A stretch of DNA of 64,000 nucleotides from contig JACCLO010000018.1 in assembly GCA_029448655.1 (NCBI GenBank), positions 186,001 through 250,000 on the forward strand, given 5' to 3'. Under the pieces are notes generated by a model, which was not told the origin of the DNA, made no database searches, and worked only from the letters and a program-made list of their open reading frames with translations. The stretch comes from Wolfiporia cocos. Its lineage: Eukaryota; Basidiomycota; Agaricomycetes; Polyporales; Phaeolaceae. The position numbers were made by a program, and so were the translations under genes. Of this stretch, positions 50,301-59,787 are shown one piece after another (within the stretch, counting starts at the first letter, position 1; each line of letters begins with the position of its first letter).

Positions 50301-52440
50301 CGGAAAGTATGACTCCATGATGGTGATCGTCGACCATGGCCTATCCAAGGCCATCTCTCTCACCCCATGCGACAAAACAATCACGAGCGAAGGGGCCGCA
50401 GAAATCTTCCATCGAAAGATATATTCACAATACGGCATTCCCCGAAAGATCATTTCAGACAGGGGACCACAGTTCGCATCGAAACTGTTCAAGGAATTAT
50501 GCAAGCTGCAGGGAACGGAATCTGCGATGAGTACGGCGTACCATCCACAGACCGACGGACAAACGGAAAGAATGAATCAACAGATCGAAGTATACCTCCG
50601 TATCTATTGCATGAACGACCCTTTCCAATGGGTACAACGACTACCTGATGTCGAATTTGCGCACAACACCAAGTGGACCGAAAACCGACCTGCGCCCCTT
50701 GAAATAATCTTGGGTTATATTCCAAGGGGATTCCCAGACTACGACAGGGTAGGAAACGTCCCGGCAGCAGTCGACAGGATCAAAAAGATCAAGGAGGCGC
50801 GAAAGATGGCATTCATCGCGCACGAACTAGCTCAGAAAAGAATGGCGGGACGTTTCCTCCGAGAATTGCCGAAGCTCGAGAAAGGAGACAAGGTTTGGCT
50901 CGACGCAAAGAACCTAACCATCCCCTACGAATCTAACAAGCTAGCACCAAAAAGGGAAGGACCCTTCACCATCACAGAAAAGATGGGACCCACGACATAC
51001 CGGTTGCAGTTACCGGCGAACTGGAAAATTCATCCGGTATTCCACGCTGCCGTACTAAAACCATTCAAAGAAACAAGGGTGCACGGACCCAATTACCTAC
51101 GGCCGCCACCTGATATCATCAAGGGACAGGAGGAATACAAAGTCGAAGCTATTCTGGCTGACAGATGGCGAGGAAAGAAGCATCAGTACTTTGTCAAGTG
51201 GAAAGGCTATGCTACAGCCGACAACTCATGGGAAGACGAGGGGAACCTGGAACACTCCAAGGAGATGATAAAAGACTACCACAGGGCGAGAGTCAGGACA
51301 GCCCCAACACGCGAAAACCGAACAGTCATAGTATGTCGACGACTCGCCACCAACTCCCTCGCCGCGCTCCGACCCCTCACAGCGATGCGGGTCGTAGGGA
51401 AGGACGACCGAGAGGTACGCCACAGAGGAGATACTCCCCCCAACACCTACAGATCAGACACGCCCTACTCTGGTACAGGGCCGAGGGACCCTTTGCTGGC
51501 CGAGCCGATGGCTGGACGGCCCTCTTCGACATCGCGCAGGATCTCACCCACGTCTACAGCTCGTACCAGAATATCACCGAGGACCTCGTCCGAATGGAGG
51601 GGCAGATCAGAGCGCAGAGAGAGGGACTCGAGTTACTCACCGACAGACTTATTGACCGACTGGCCGCCACCACGACGGCCCGACTACGACACGCGCTCAA
51701 CGACTTCGAGGATCGCGAGCACGCTACTCCCAACCGACCCGAATATGTACCACGACCCGCCCGCTTTTTCACCACCGACGAACGACGCCGAGTTGCAAGG
51801 CCGTTTAATTTTATGGAGGGCGATAGAGTATTATTTCCACTGCCTACCGAGACTCAGAGGGCCCGCCGAACAGGAGTTAGAGACCCGACGCCACGTATTC
51901 CTGGTATGGGAAGCAACGGGAGACGTGAACCACCTGCACGCCCGACGAGCCCTAGGGCTACCCCAGAACAACAGCGAAGAGCGAATAGCACGCCGCCTAT
52001 TCGACGATCTCCATCGGTGCAGAGCATTACCCGCGAGGAGTTTGAGCGAGGTGCGAGGGAGCACGAACGAGACACCGCCTCCTTACCCACGTGGGCGCAA
52101 CGGAACCTTCACCGCGCCGCTCACCACTGGAGATATCGACACAACGAATACCTCAGAGATATCCCTTCCCTACGGGTACCAGCGAGGCCCTCGCCTGAAC
52201 AACCCTGTCGGCAATGCGGATCCGCTAGCCACTGGATCCTCGATTGCCCCGACTATATTTGCCGAACTTGTGGGCTCAATCAACCAGGTCATCGACAGAA
52301 TGAATGCCGCCAACACTTCGTATGGCGAACTCCTACGACCCCGTCCCTCAGCGGGAACGGCGACATCTACAACGAGCAGGACGCTGAGGCACTCTGAAGA
52401 AGGGAACTTGGAAAATTCGTCGAGGCCGACGAATGCTTAG
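47386..52440 (+). CDS. pol: Pol polyprotein with dUTPase and chromodomain, copy 2
   Basis: 1684 aa from the first ATG with the same domain order as copy 1. Four differences are seen: A628D and R734W in the RT/RNase H region, K1310E just after the chromodomain, and P1667L near the end. The first two replace residues common in gypsy elements (ARPL, EEWRH), so this copy may be the less active one. The catalytic residues IDSG, YMDD, the dUTPase Asp in GIIDSDYRG and the integrase D, D and E are all kept. The frame is open upstream to the gag end. Confidence 0.93.
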   Translation: MTLAKPVKCNALIDSGAMSNLIHSRVVEKYKVPTQPLKNPIIVKNVDGTENKDGRIDREATILLRYPKTQKTRKVRFLVGSIGTENMILGYGWLKDENPTIDWKDQTVDVRSILGAEEKKQEATIRMDTVEMVVAPEGKIPTRGTQEAAGYDLYAAEETEIPAGGWKLVSTGIKMKIPKGSYGRLAGRSGNTLRHGLVVQAGIIDSDYRGDVGAIVFNYSDKAHRIIPGMRIAQIIFERHLTPDILEVEDLDETERGEKGFGSTDQPEETAQRLYTPEEYEAIRRFAKDNPKIIGKKGETRKKFRTKIQIINAVRKALTKSQEFAQKTPEPERTIEEMVPKHLLDFAKVFSKESAAAFPPSRPWDHAIELKPDFVPKDCKVYALSPKEQQALDEFLKENLAKGFIVPSKSPMASPFFFVPKKDSGLRPCQDYRYLNEGTIKNVYPLPLISELLEKLKGAKIFTKMDLRAGYNNVRIKKGDEWKAAFKTNRGLYEPTVMFFGLCNAPGTFQAMMNEILKEEILEGWVLVYMDDILIFSEDEKIHKERERRILQRLVDNHLFVKPEKCAFGVDRVEFLGLVITPGNIQMDPAKLNGIKEWPTPRNLKEVRSFLGFANFYRKFIDHYSTHDRPLVDLTKTVTGTGFQWTDKEQKAFDFMKQAFTAAPALGTPDKEKPFILETDASQFATGAVLKQTDETGRERPVGYLSQSLTSTERNYEIYDRELLGIVRALEEWWHLLEGAPHRILIRSDHQNLTYWRSAQRLNRRQARWHLFLSQFDLKLQHVPGRKLVMADTLSRLYHLDESNEDNEGITMIPDELVVHAIQIPIIDRIKSANNRDESAEQAIRALGGTDEFPAKTVADDWQQTDGILLYKGRMYVPKDEGLRRDVISKYHDSIPAGHPGIWGTTIQVTTHFWWPDMRTMIAEYVRGCAICQQMKPDRNPLKPPLQPIPTREDALPFSQCSVDFVTDLPRVGKYDSMMVIVDHGLSKAISLTPCDKTITSEGAAEIFHRKIYSQYGIPRKIISDRGPQFASKLFKELCKLQGTESAMSTAYHPQTDGQTERMNQQIEVYLRIYCMNDPFQWVQRLPDVEFAHNTKWTENRPAPLEIILGYIPRGFPDYDRVGNVPAAVDRIKKIKEARKMAFIAHELAQKRMAGRFLRELPKLEKGDKVWLDAKNLTIPYESNKLAPKREGPFTITEKMGPTTYRLQLPANWKIHPVFHAAVLKPFKETRVHGPNYLRPPPDIIKGQEEYKVEAILADRWRGKKHQYFVKWKGYATADNSWEDEGNLEHSKEMIKDYHRARVRTAPTRENRTVIVCRRLATNSLAALRPLTAMRVVGKDDREVRHRGDTPPNTYRSDTPYSGTGPRDPLLAEPMAGRPSSTSRRISPTSTARTRISPRTSSEWRGRSERRERDSSYSPTDLLTDWPPPRRPDYDTRSTTSRIASTLLPTDPNMYHDPPAFSPPTNDAELQGRLILWRAIEYYFHCLPRLRGPAEQELETRRHVFLVWEATGDVNHLHARRALGLPQNNSEERIARRLFDDLHRCRALPARSLSEVRGSTNETPPPYPRGRNGTFTAPLTTGDIDTTNTSEISLPYGYQRGPRLNNPVGNADPLATGSSIAPTIFAELVGSINQVIDRMNAANTSYGELLRPRPSAGTATSTTSRTLRHSEEGNLENSSRPTNA
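51333..52397 (+). CDS. Overlapping ORF with two CCHC knuckles, copy 2
   Basis: This is the same 354-aa frame as in copy 1, from the ATG at 51333 (open upstream to 51165). In this region the only base difference from copy 1 is at 52385. It is silent in this frame (GCC to GCT, Ala) but changes pol P1667 to Leu. The other nearby change (K1310E in pol) falls before this ATG. The knuckles are encoded at about 52205-52300. Confidence 0.55.
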   Translation: MSTTRHQLPRRAPTPHSDAGRREGRPRGTPQRRYSPQHLQIRHALLWYRAEGPFAGRADGWTALFDIAQDLTHVYSSYQNITEDLVRMEGQIRAQREGLELLTDRLIDRLAATTTARLRHALNDFEDREHATPNRPEYVPRPARFFTTDERRRVARPFNFMEGDRVLFPLPTETQRARRTGVRDPTPRIPGMGSNGRREPPARPTSPRATPEQQRRANSTPPIRRSPSVQSITREEFERGAREHERDTASLPTWAQRNLHRAAHHWRYRHNEYLRDIPSLRVPARPSPEQPCRQCGSASHWILDCPDYICRTCGLNQPGHRQNECRQHFVWRTPTTPSLSGNGDIYNEQDAEAL

Positions 52441-52451
52441 GGAGGAGCTGA
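52439..52451 (+). other. Polypurine tract of copy 2
   Basis: AGGGAGGAGCTGA directly abuts the 3' LTR start at 52452 and overlaps the last bases of the pol stop codon. Confidence 0.75.
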
Positions 52452-53154
52452 TGTTACGGTTATTTTGAATTTTCGAACGCTGGCATAACTCACCACTGGG
52501 TGAATACGATACAGGGACTTGTTGCACAACCAACTGCCCTGGCTACTCGTGACTCTACTGGGTGCATCCCCGGTTGTACTAGTCGATAGGGCTCGGTCCA
52601 TCTTTGGCAGATCCAACCCTGTCACCGTTTCATGTCCATCGTTTATTAGCTGACAGACGGCGTTCAACCGCCATCATTCCTATCTATCGTCTCAGATATA
52701 TCACTCCATACTTATCAGACGTTTGGGACTATAGCGTAGATAGTACCGGTGACATCTGGGACAGACATGACCTCGGAAACCTAACGTAGTATATAAACTC
52801 ATGTACTTACTGTCAAGGCTCTTCAGCTTGACCTTGTTGTACAAACAAGAAGTCTTATACTCGTTCTCAAACGTAGGAAACTACGCTCAGTATTTTTCAC
52901 TCAAGCAATCGAACGACTAAGTCCTCGAAGTGCACACTGACTTCTCGGACTTAGGCGAGTCTTATATTTGACTCGCACTTGAACAGATTATATCCTCTAA
53001 CGCGTATTGGATATTAACCGATCTCCTAAGGACTTCACTTAGGACCCGAAGGCATCTAACGAGTATTTGCCTTGCACACGGCTGCGTGCCTACGTGCAGA
53101 AGAACGATTTATATTCGCGACTCGAATATACGAACGGGTATTCGACCCGTAACA
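52452..53154 (+). repeat. 3' LTR of copy 2, long form (703 bp)
   Basis: It contains the 57-bp hairpin block and the long-type diagnostic bases shared with the 5' LTR of copy 1. It is followed by AGAGC. Confidence 0.95.
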
Positions 53155-54069
53155 AGAGCAAGAAACCACCATTATCAGCAGGGTTGATGAACGGGTGCAG
53201 TGAAGGGGGGAAGGGTGGGAGTGGGGGCAGGCATCGTCGTTGGGATGGGTGAGTGCAGACAGCGTTGATCACTAGAGATTTCATTTGATGGACTTGGCAG
53301 AGCGCGAACATGCCCTGGCTGACGATCTGTCGTGGACAGCATCCATGACGAATGACACAGTAGATCTACGCCAGTACCTTGATACTGTATTGGTTGAACG
53401 GTGACACAGTTTCGTTATATGCAGCACGGTAGCCAATCTTGTGGGGCTCAACGTTGGGTAGCTTGATCTGTGGTGGCTTGATCTACGGCAACTTAATCTA
53501 GAGCAGATTGATCTGGAGCAGATTGATCTGAAGATGCGTAGTCTTTGGCAATTTGATCTGCAATTTGCGGTGGGTAGGTATGCATAGGAGTGATGATATT
53601 CGTACTCTGAACATATCTTCACAAGTACTGGTGGCAGAGTGGTATGCGTATGTATGTATGGTCATTGATCAATTCCTCAAGTGTGCGGATTTGAATCCCG
53701 CGCATTGTGTTTTATTTCTACACCAGCGTCAGATTAATTTGCAGCACGTGTGCCATGCAAACCTAATTCCCAACTGCAATTTCTTAAGCAAAGAGCAGTT
53801 GGCAGATTAAGATAATTGACTGAAACTCTACGAAGAGTCCAACTTTAGTATCAGATCATATCAGGTAGCTACTGATGGAATCTGATACGAGGTACTTTCA
53901 CTGGGCCTGAGCCACTGGGGCTCGGCTCAGCTCGACTCAGCTCAGTCAGGCCCAGCTCTTTGCACATCACTAATCAATTGATATGCACACAAAACCAGAA
54001 TGATGGCTGCGTTCCTAGGCTTGTGACCAAAGAGAAGATCATGGTGGACATATATCCCACACCACTCGC
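53155..54069. other. Spacer with a truncated hAT-type end
   Basis: A 38-codon open segment starts at 53288 (MDLAEREHALADDLSW) and looks protein-like but is too short to assign. A short purine-rich repeat (AGATTGATCTG) lies at 53505-53535. At about 53905-53972, CTCGGCTCAGCTCGACTCAG repeats lead to GCACATCACTA, matching the right end of the MITE at 59148; the left end is missing. Confidence 0.4.
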
Positions 54070-54753
54070 TTGAGTGCCCTTGTCGATACTCTCAACGCCC
54101 TCCTTCAAACGTACATCCTGCAAGCAAGTAAGCACCGTTATCACACTATCCGTGCAATTGTGACATACCCCAGAATACAGAACGTCCAAAAAATGCGTCA
54201 CTCTATGTTCCGACGCCTCAAGTCAACAATCGTTGCAGCATTCGCCAAGATATCGCCACCCTCAAGGTTGCTTCATAGAGGCAGACATAGCAACAATGCA
54301 CCCTTTTACCCTCCGGCCGCCAATGAGGAGGAGGCGAGGAGGATGCTCATGGAATTCTTGACACAGGTAGCCATAGAGCATGGCGAATATCCTATCGATG
54401 ACTGCTATCACCCGGTCTACCCATGCGTGGCTGTGGATTCGGACGCCATCTCGATTACCGAGTCTGAGTACTCTCTGGAGCTTGATGAGAACAAAGACCT
54501 AAGCCAGTATACTAACATGGCAGGGAGCAGCCATGATGAGGTGAGTTGAACTATCACATATCCATGCCAATTTGCTGACTTACCCATGTATGTATCATCG
54601 AGGGGTTTCATCAATCATTCAATTCAACATCTATCGATCCACAGCACAGTGCGCTCGTGCTCAACATCTCACCTGATTGTGAGGGCTCTACAAGCTGCAC
54701 CTACCACCGAGGCGATGCAGGTGCACAAGTAATGTATGATAACTGCAAAGTCG
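54070..54753 (+). CDS. Hypothetical protein, two visible exons
   Basis: Exon 1 (54070-54540, perhaps from an internal Met at 54193) reads MRHSMFRRLKSTIVAAFAK and later NEEEARRMLMEFLTQVAIEH. A GT-AG intron (54541-54644) leads in frame to HSALVLNISPDCEGSTSCTY.. ending at a GTGAGT donor (54754). I recognise no domain. An amphipathic basic start followed by an acidic Ser-rich stretch is all that can be said. The clean splice sites favour a real gene; further exons were not resolved. Confidence 0.45.
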
Positions 54754-55184
54754 GTGAGTAAGGATTTCATTTGCATTGGAGTGGTGACTGATGCGGCAGC
54801 GCAACCAAAGATAACCATCCTTATGAGGCGGCCACAGCGAATCAAAGTGAGCCAGCATATGCGCCTCCGACCCGGAGGCGACGCTGGTCCACATAAGGCA
54901 CTTCATATATTAGTGTAGAGTCATTAAGCGTAGTTGTATTCCGTAGCTGTTACGGCGTTGCATTGATACCGGGCGGAGGCACTGTGGGAGCCGAAACATG
55001 CTATTATATATATTCTGTGGGTGTCAAAGTAGTGTCTAAGCACGGTATACAGATGTTTTACATGTCCCTCGACGTATTCGTGTCACCACTAAGTCTCTGC
55101 GCTATCACGCTCTTCATGGCTGACCTGCCTGCCCACATCACCCGTCTTCCACAATCTCGCCCTTCTCGCATCCAACTGCCCTGA
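54754..55184. other. Possible 3' part of the hypothetical gene and spacer
   Basis: After the GTGAGT donor no further exon could be fixed. A candidate acceptor lies near 54801-54830. Nothing else is recognisable before the carboxylase gene that ends at 55185. Confidence 0.3.
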
Positions 55185-58030
55185 TCACGCCCGCCACCAG
55201 CGCACACAACACTGTCTTGGTTTCATGCTATCTAGGATGACAACGAGATCCTCCGCCTGCACGCGGTTGCCCACGTTCACACGCACGTCGACCACAATGC
55301 TTGGCATGGGCACGCACAAGGCACCGTGTGCCGCGGTCCGCACGTCCCCTCCTAATGTGAGCAGCCAGCTCGGGGCGGGCAGGTGGACAGTTCTTACATG
55401 CGCCATGGAAGACGTGCAGATGCTCCAACGCGGAGGCACTGGTGCGTGATAGATGACGGTTGTGGAGCGGTGCGCGCCGTCGATGGTCACAGACAGTGTT
55501 GTACCTTCGACGAGATGGGCGCTGATGTTGCGGAACACGCGTTCAGAATCTGCAGCGCGAACAGTGACATCGAACGTGTGCTGAGCATGCGGCGAGACAT
55601 GTACCACAATGAGCTCTGAAGCGTCGTCCATCTGCGTCGTTATAAGCCGTTCATAGATGCCGCCTCCAAGCCGACGCGCAGCGGGACGACCATGGAGATG
55701 CCGTGAGCTGAGGTCACTCTCTGAGAACCACGTAGAGTTACCTGCGCGGGCATATCTGCATCAGGCTCACCGACGGCGGGGAATAAACTCGCTTCATGTT
55801 TTTGCAGACTCGTCAGCACCCAAGGACTGCCTGAAGGCCAGAAGTCATACCGGAATGAACCGTCTCCACGTCGCCCGCAACGAACGCCTCATGCCCCGAC
55901 AACACCCGCAGGAACTCGACGTTAGTGGACACACCTACGACACGGTATTCCTCCAGTGCGCCCCTCAGCGCGCGCAGCGCCTCGGTGCGATCCCGCCCGT
56001 GCACAACCAGCTTCGCGATCATCGAGTCGTAGACCACGCCGATCTACGCACCCGCCCCGAATCCCTGCTCAACGCGGATCAATGGCGCAGTCATGGCATC
56101 GACGACGGGCGCAACGGTCATAGCCTCCGATGCACTCCTAGCTGTGATCGGAACAGCAGGTGCAAACGCGTGGGTCGGCGTTGGCGTGAAGAGGTAGGCT
56201 AGCTTCCCCGAGTCGGGCAGAAGTTAATTACGGGGATTTTCGGCATATATGCGCGCTTCGAAGGCATGTCCGACCAGTGGTATCTCCTCCTGATTGAGTG
56301 GCAGCGGATTCGCCGCCGCTACCTGCGCAGAGTGCAGGTCAATACAATGAGCGCTATATCACGTATCACATCCTGAACAGACCTCAAGCTGCCACTCAAC
56401 GAGATCAAAGCCGGTGATCATCTCCGTCACGGGATGCTCAACTTGCAAACGGGTGTTCCTGTCATGTGAAATGCATCAGCAACACAATGGCCCGACATTT
56501 CGCAAGCAAGGCCCACATCTCCATGAAGTAGAACTTCTCCGTGTCCTTGTCAAGTATGAATGCCACCGTCCCTGCACCAAGATACTCGACCGCACGCGCA
56601 GCCGCAACCGCCTTCTCACTGAGTTCCGCGCGTATCTCTGGAGACAGGCCCGGCGCAGGAGCCTACCACATCTCGTCCCAGCGCCGCCCATCAATACCCA
56701 CGCGCCCACGCACCTCCTCGATGATCTTCTGGTTCCTCCTCTGCACCGAGCAGTCCCGCTCACACAGGCTGACGCACCCGCCATCCGCGGCGGCGAACAC
56801 CTGCACCTCGACGTGGCGCGGGCGCTCGACGAAGCGCTCGACGAGCACCGCGCCGTTGCCGAACGACTTCTCCGCCTCGCGCCGCGCAGACTCGAGCGCG
56901 GGGAGGAAGCCCGCGCGCGTGTGCACGACGCGCATGCCCTTGCCGCCCCCGCCGTGCGTCGCTTTGATGAGGACAGGGAAGCCTGCAGTGAGCGTTAGGG
57001 TGGGCCGCAGGCCGCATGATGGACGGCTGCGACATACCTATCTGCTCTGCTTGCTCTGCTTGCTCTGCTTGCTCTGCAAGGAAGTCTGGGTCCTGATTGG
57101 ACCCGTGGTATCCTGGGACGACGGGTACGCCTGCGTCTTCAGTCGTTGCAGAGGTCCGTTAGATAGTCAGAGTAAGGGGAAGAAGTGTGCACGGGATTGA
57201 AGGTGCATTTGTTAGCGGAATATATGTTATAGGAGCCGGTTGTGCAACTGACTGGCCATGATGGTCTTGGACTCGCTGCAGAGGATGGGCATTGAGGTGA
57301 AGCAACTACCTCCCACATGGAACACACCTTTTCGACCCCATGCTGACTATTGCGCTTTCGGGTGGTCCGATGAACACAATCCCTGCATCCACTAGAGCGC
57401 GTGCAAATCCGGCGTTCTCACTGAGGAACCCGTAGCCCGGGTGTACTGCCTAGTTGCCCCATCGCAAGAGTGAGTGAATAACCACAGAGCTGATGCATGA
57501 AATCACTGGCCTGAGCACCACTCCGTTTGCATACATCGATGATCTTGTCAATGTGTAACTTTTACACGAGGTCGTCAAGTCCTAGGTCGCGTCATAAGTG
57601 TGCAGCACTCACGTTGCTTTGTGCAGAGGGCGCAGGCCCAATACAACATGCCTCGTCTGCCTAATTGTAGGGGATGAACATCGAGATTGAACTATAGAGA
57701 CTTCGTGGAGACACATACCATGCGTACATGTAAGGCGTCTGCGTCAGCCTCGCTGTAGACCGCAACGGTGCGGATACCCAGCTTCTTTGCAGTGCGTATC
57801 ACACGGCATGCAATTTCGCCCCTATATAGGTACCGTGAGCATGAAAGCCATGTCAGCTAGAAGGCTCGACATCAGTGTAACGCATGAAGCGGAAAGGCTG
57901 ATGCACTGCACACATAATCGGGAAGAGACCGGCGCAGTCAGCAGAATAAGCTCTACTCACCGGTTCGCAATCAAGATCTTGTCAAAATGAGGTTTTCTCC
58001 CCTTGAGAGATGATGCACTCGACGAGGTCG
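55185..58030 (-). pseudogene. 3-methylcrotonyl-CoA carboxylase alpha (biotin-containing) subunit with two in-frame stops
   Basis: Exons on the minus strand read HFDKILIANR, then [20 protein letters not shown], then DEACCIGPAPSAQSN, then [19 protein letters not shown]. They continue [40 protein letters not shown] (ATP-grasp loop), [40 protein letters not shown], and a biotinyl region PMPSIVVDVRVNVGNRV..LDSMKP with the biotin Lys. This is the biotin carboxylase and carrier chain of leucine catabolism in mitochondria. At least eight GT-AG introns still fit. TAA at 56224-56226 (in AENPRN*LLPDSG) and TAG at 56044-56046 (in GAGA*IGVVYD, normally Gln) interrupt conserved sequence. Either it is a recent pseudogene or the assembly has base errors. 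The mitochondrial leader was not identified. Confidence 0.75.
57048..57083. repeat. 9-bp microsatellite inside the carboxylase gene
   Basis: TGCTTGCTC is repeated about four times. In the carboxylase frame it adds repeated Ala-Glu-Gln triplets after PDFLAEQ, without breaking the frame. Confidence 0.75.
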
Positions 58031-59147
58031 AGGCACTGCGGCATGTAAGGTAGGAAGCAGTGCTCCCTACGCACATCAGATGCCGTGCACAATACTAATA
58101 CGAATACATACTTGTTCCCTTGAGTATCCCAGCCGTATATATAGCTTCATTGCCTCTCCTTGACCATGTTCTAGAATCCGCTCTGCCTGGGGCCGTTCGA
58201 TGCAAGTCGTGCACTGAAACAACAGAGCTAGTCAGACCACGTCTTGAGAGGCTTTGTGAGCTTGCTCGCGAGGCGCGCGCGCTACGTGGAATGAGCAGCA
58301 TAGCAGCAGAGCGAGCGATGCAAGTACACGAGAGGACACTGGGCGCTTCTCCGGATGCCCCGCCAATGATCGGTTTACCCCGCATTCGCGATCGGATCAG
58401 GGCCAATGACAAGCGCCCTTTGTTGCGTTGACCATCGAGCACGCAGAACATTCAAAAGGGCGAAGCTGATATTCAGTGTTTCGGTGCGCGTTACTCTGCT
58501 GACACTCAGGTCAGGTCAAACAACGGCCACGCTTTATTGACCATCAGTGACCTCCTTCGACAGTGTGGTGGATTCGCAGAATCAAACGCGTAGCGGTACG
58601 TTCATCCATATGCATGTCTTTTGATCCAACGGCTCAGTATCGTTAATCACTATTGGTGCCACATTAGAGATAAAGATAAATGGCTCGTCATTTCTCTGTT
58701 CATTCACTACAGTCCTTCGCGGACTCATCTCAGTATCTCAGTATCAGCTATGATAAAGATCGGACGGCTTCACAGAAGCATTAATTCATTGCCTTATTTG
58801 ATACACGTGCAAGGGCCTCTCTCGATAGCATTCAGCACGAGCTCATTTGACAGATTGCTTCGAAGATCTCTAGCTCGAGCGCTGCATGGCATCCAGAACG
58901 GCTATAATCTGTACCCAAACAACGAGGCACATCTGACCACGCGCGGATTCATTACAATGACGACCAACATTTGCCATCCAGACTACTGTATTTGAGGTCA
59001 GGCAATCGCACTCGTTCCACCAGAGAGCTTGCTGCGAGGCAGACTGTCTATTAGCGGGCCAGGCTTCTCGATGGATGAGCAGTATGCGAAGGACTCTGCC
59101 TGGTTGCGCGTACTGCTCCTTCTCACAATTCCCTAGCATATGGCATA
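58031..59147. other. Spacer upstream of the carboxylase gene
   Basis: It holds a plus-strand open segment at 58120-58431 (ERLCELAREARALRG) and a minus-strand one at 58095-58451, neither recognisable. The minus-strand one could contain the carboxylase's mitochondrial leader. The remainder (58452-59147) shows no feature I can support. Confidence 0.3.
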
Positions 59148-59787
59148 TAGTGATGTGCCAGGCCCGGCCCGGCTCAAAAGCCCCGGCTTTGGCCCGGCTT
59201 TGGACGGCCTTGGCTTTTCAAAACCTCAGGCCGGGCCCCCATTGACGGCCCACGGCTTGGCCCGGCCCGGCCTGGGGCTTGCCCGGGGCCTGGCACTATG
59301 AGGATGATCATCACTGTAGCCACACAAACTCATAACGTACCTTCTCCAACTACCTTCTGACAAAGCCAAGCTCCAGTATCTTCAGCAATTAGTGAATCAT
59401 AGTGTGAAATCATCATTTCACCGGCACGGTGCTCTGTGGCGCGCCTTCCAAATGGGGCATCGTATAGGCGCCCAAAAGTGAGCGACAGGCTTCAGCACCA
59501 AGAATTCAGTCCATGGGACTATCCTCTTGCTTGAATTTAAGAATATAGACATACTTCATTGGAATATAGCATACTGCTACTATATATATCCTTATATCAT
59601 AGTTACTAGACATTTTATCCGTTAGAGCTTTCAGGCCCGGGGCTCACGGCTTGGCCCGGCCCGGCTTGAGACACAAGCCGGGCCCTGGGCCGTCTCAAGC
59701 CGTGGTGTAGGGCCCGGCCTGGCCCGGCCTAAGTAGGGCTTGGCCCGGCCCGGCCTATGGCCCAAAGCCGGGCCTGGCACATCACTA
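59148..59787. mobile_element. Non-autonomous hAT-type MITE (640 bp), TSD ATGGCATA
   Basis: The perfect terminal inverted repeat TAGTGATGTGCCAGGCCCGG / CCGGGCCTGGCACATCACTA is flanked by perfect 8-bp duplications ATGGCATA (59140-59147, 59788-59795). Dense GGCCCGGC repeats lie inside both ends (59160-59300 and 59632-59775), with an AT-rich core and no ORF. The ends resemble those of the hAT relic at 41474 (TAGTGTTG..), and subterminal repeats of this kind are transposase binding sites in hAT elements. Confidence 0.9.

Larger units (their letters stand above)
44760..53154 (+). mobile_element. Ty3/gypsy retrotransposon copy 2 (TGTTACGG family)
   Basis: It has the same length (8395 bp) and layout as copy 1, in the opposite orientation. 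The flanks are AAGAG on the left and AGAGC on the right, which do not match each other. It has a short 5' LTR and a long 3' LTR, the mirror image of copy 1. Gag is identical and pol differs at four residues. All main frames are open, so it could be active or only recently silenced. Confidence 0.95.

Noticed and set aside
56414..57200. Plus-strand ORFs of 194 and 219 aa
   Set aside because: They are GC-rich antisense shadows of the carboxylase exons.
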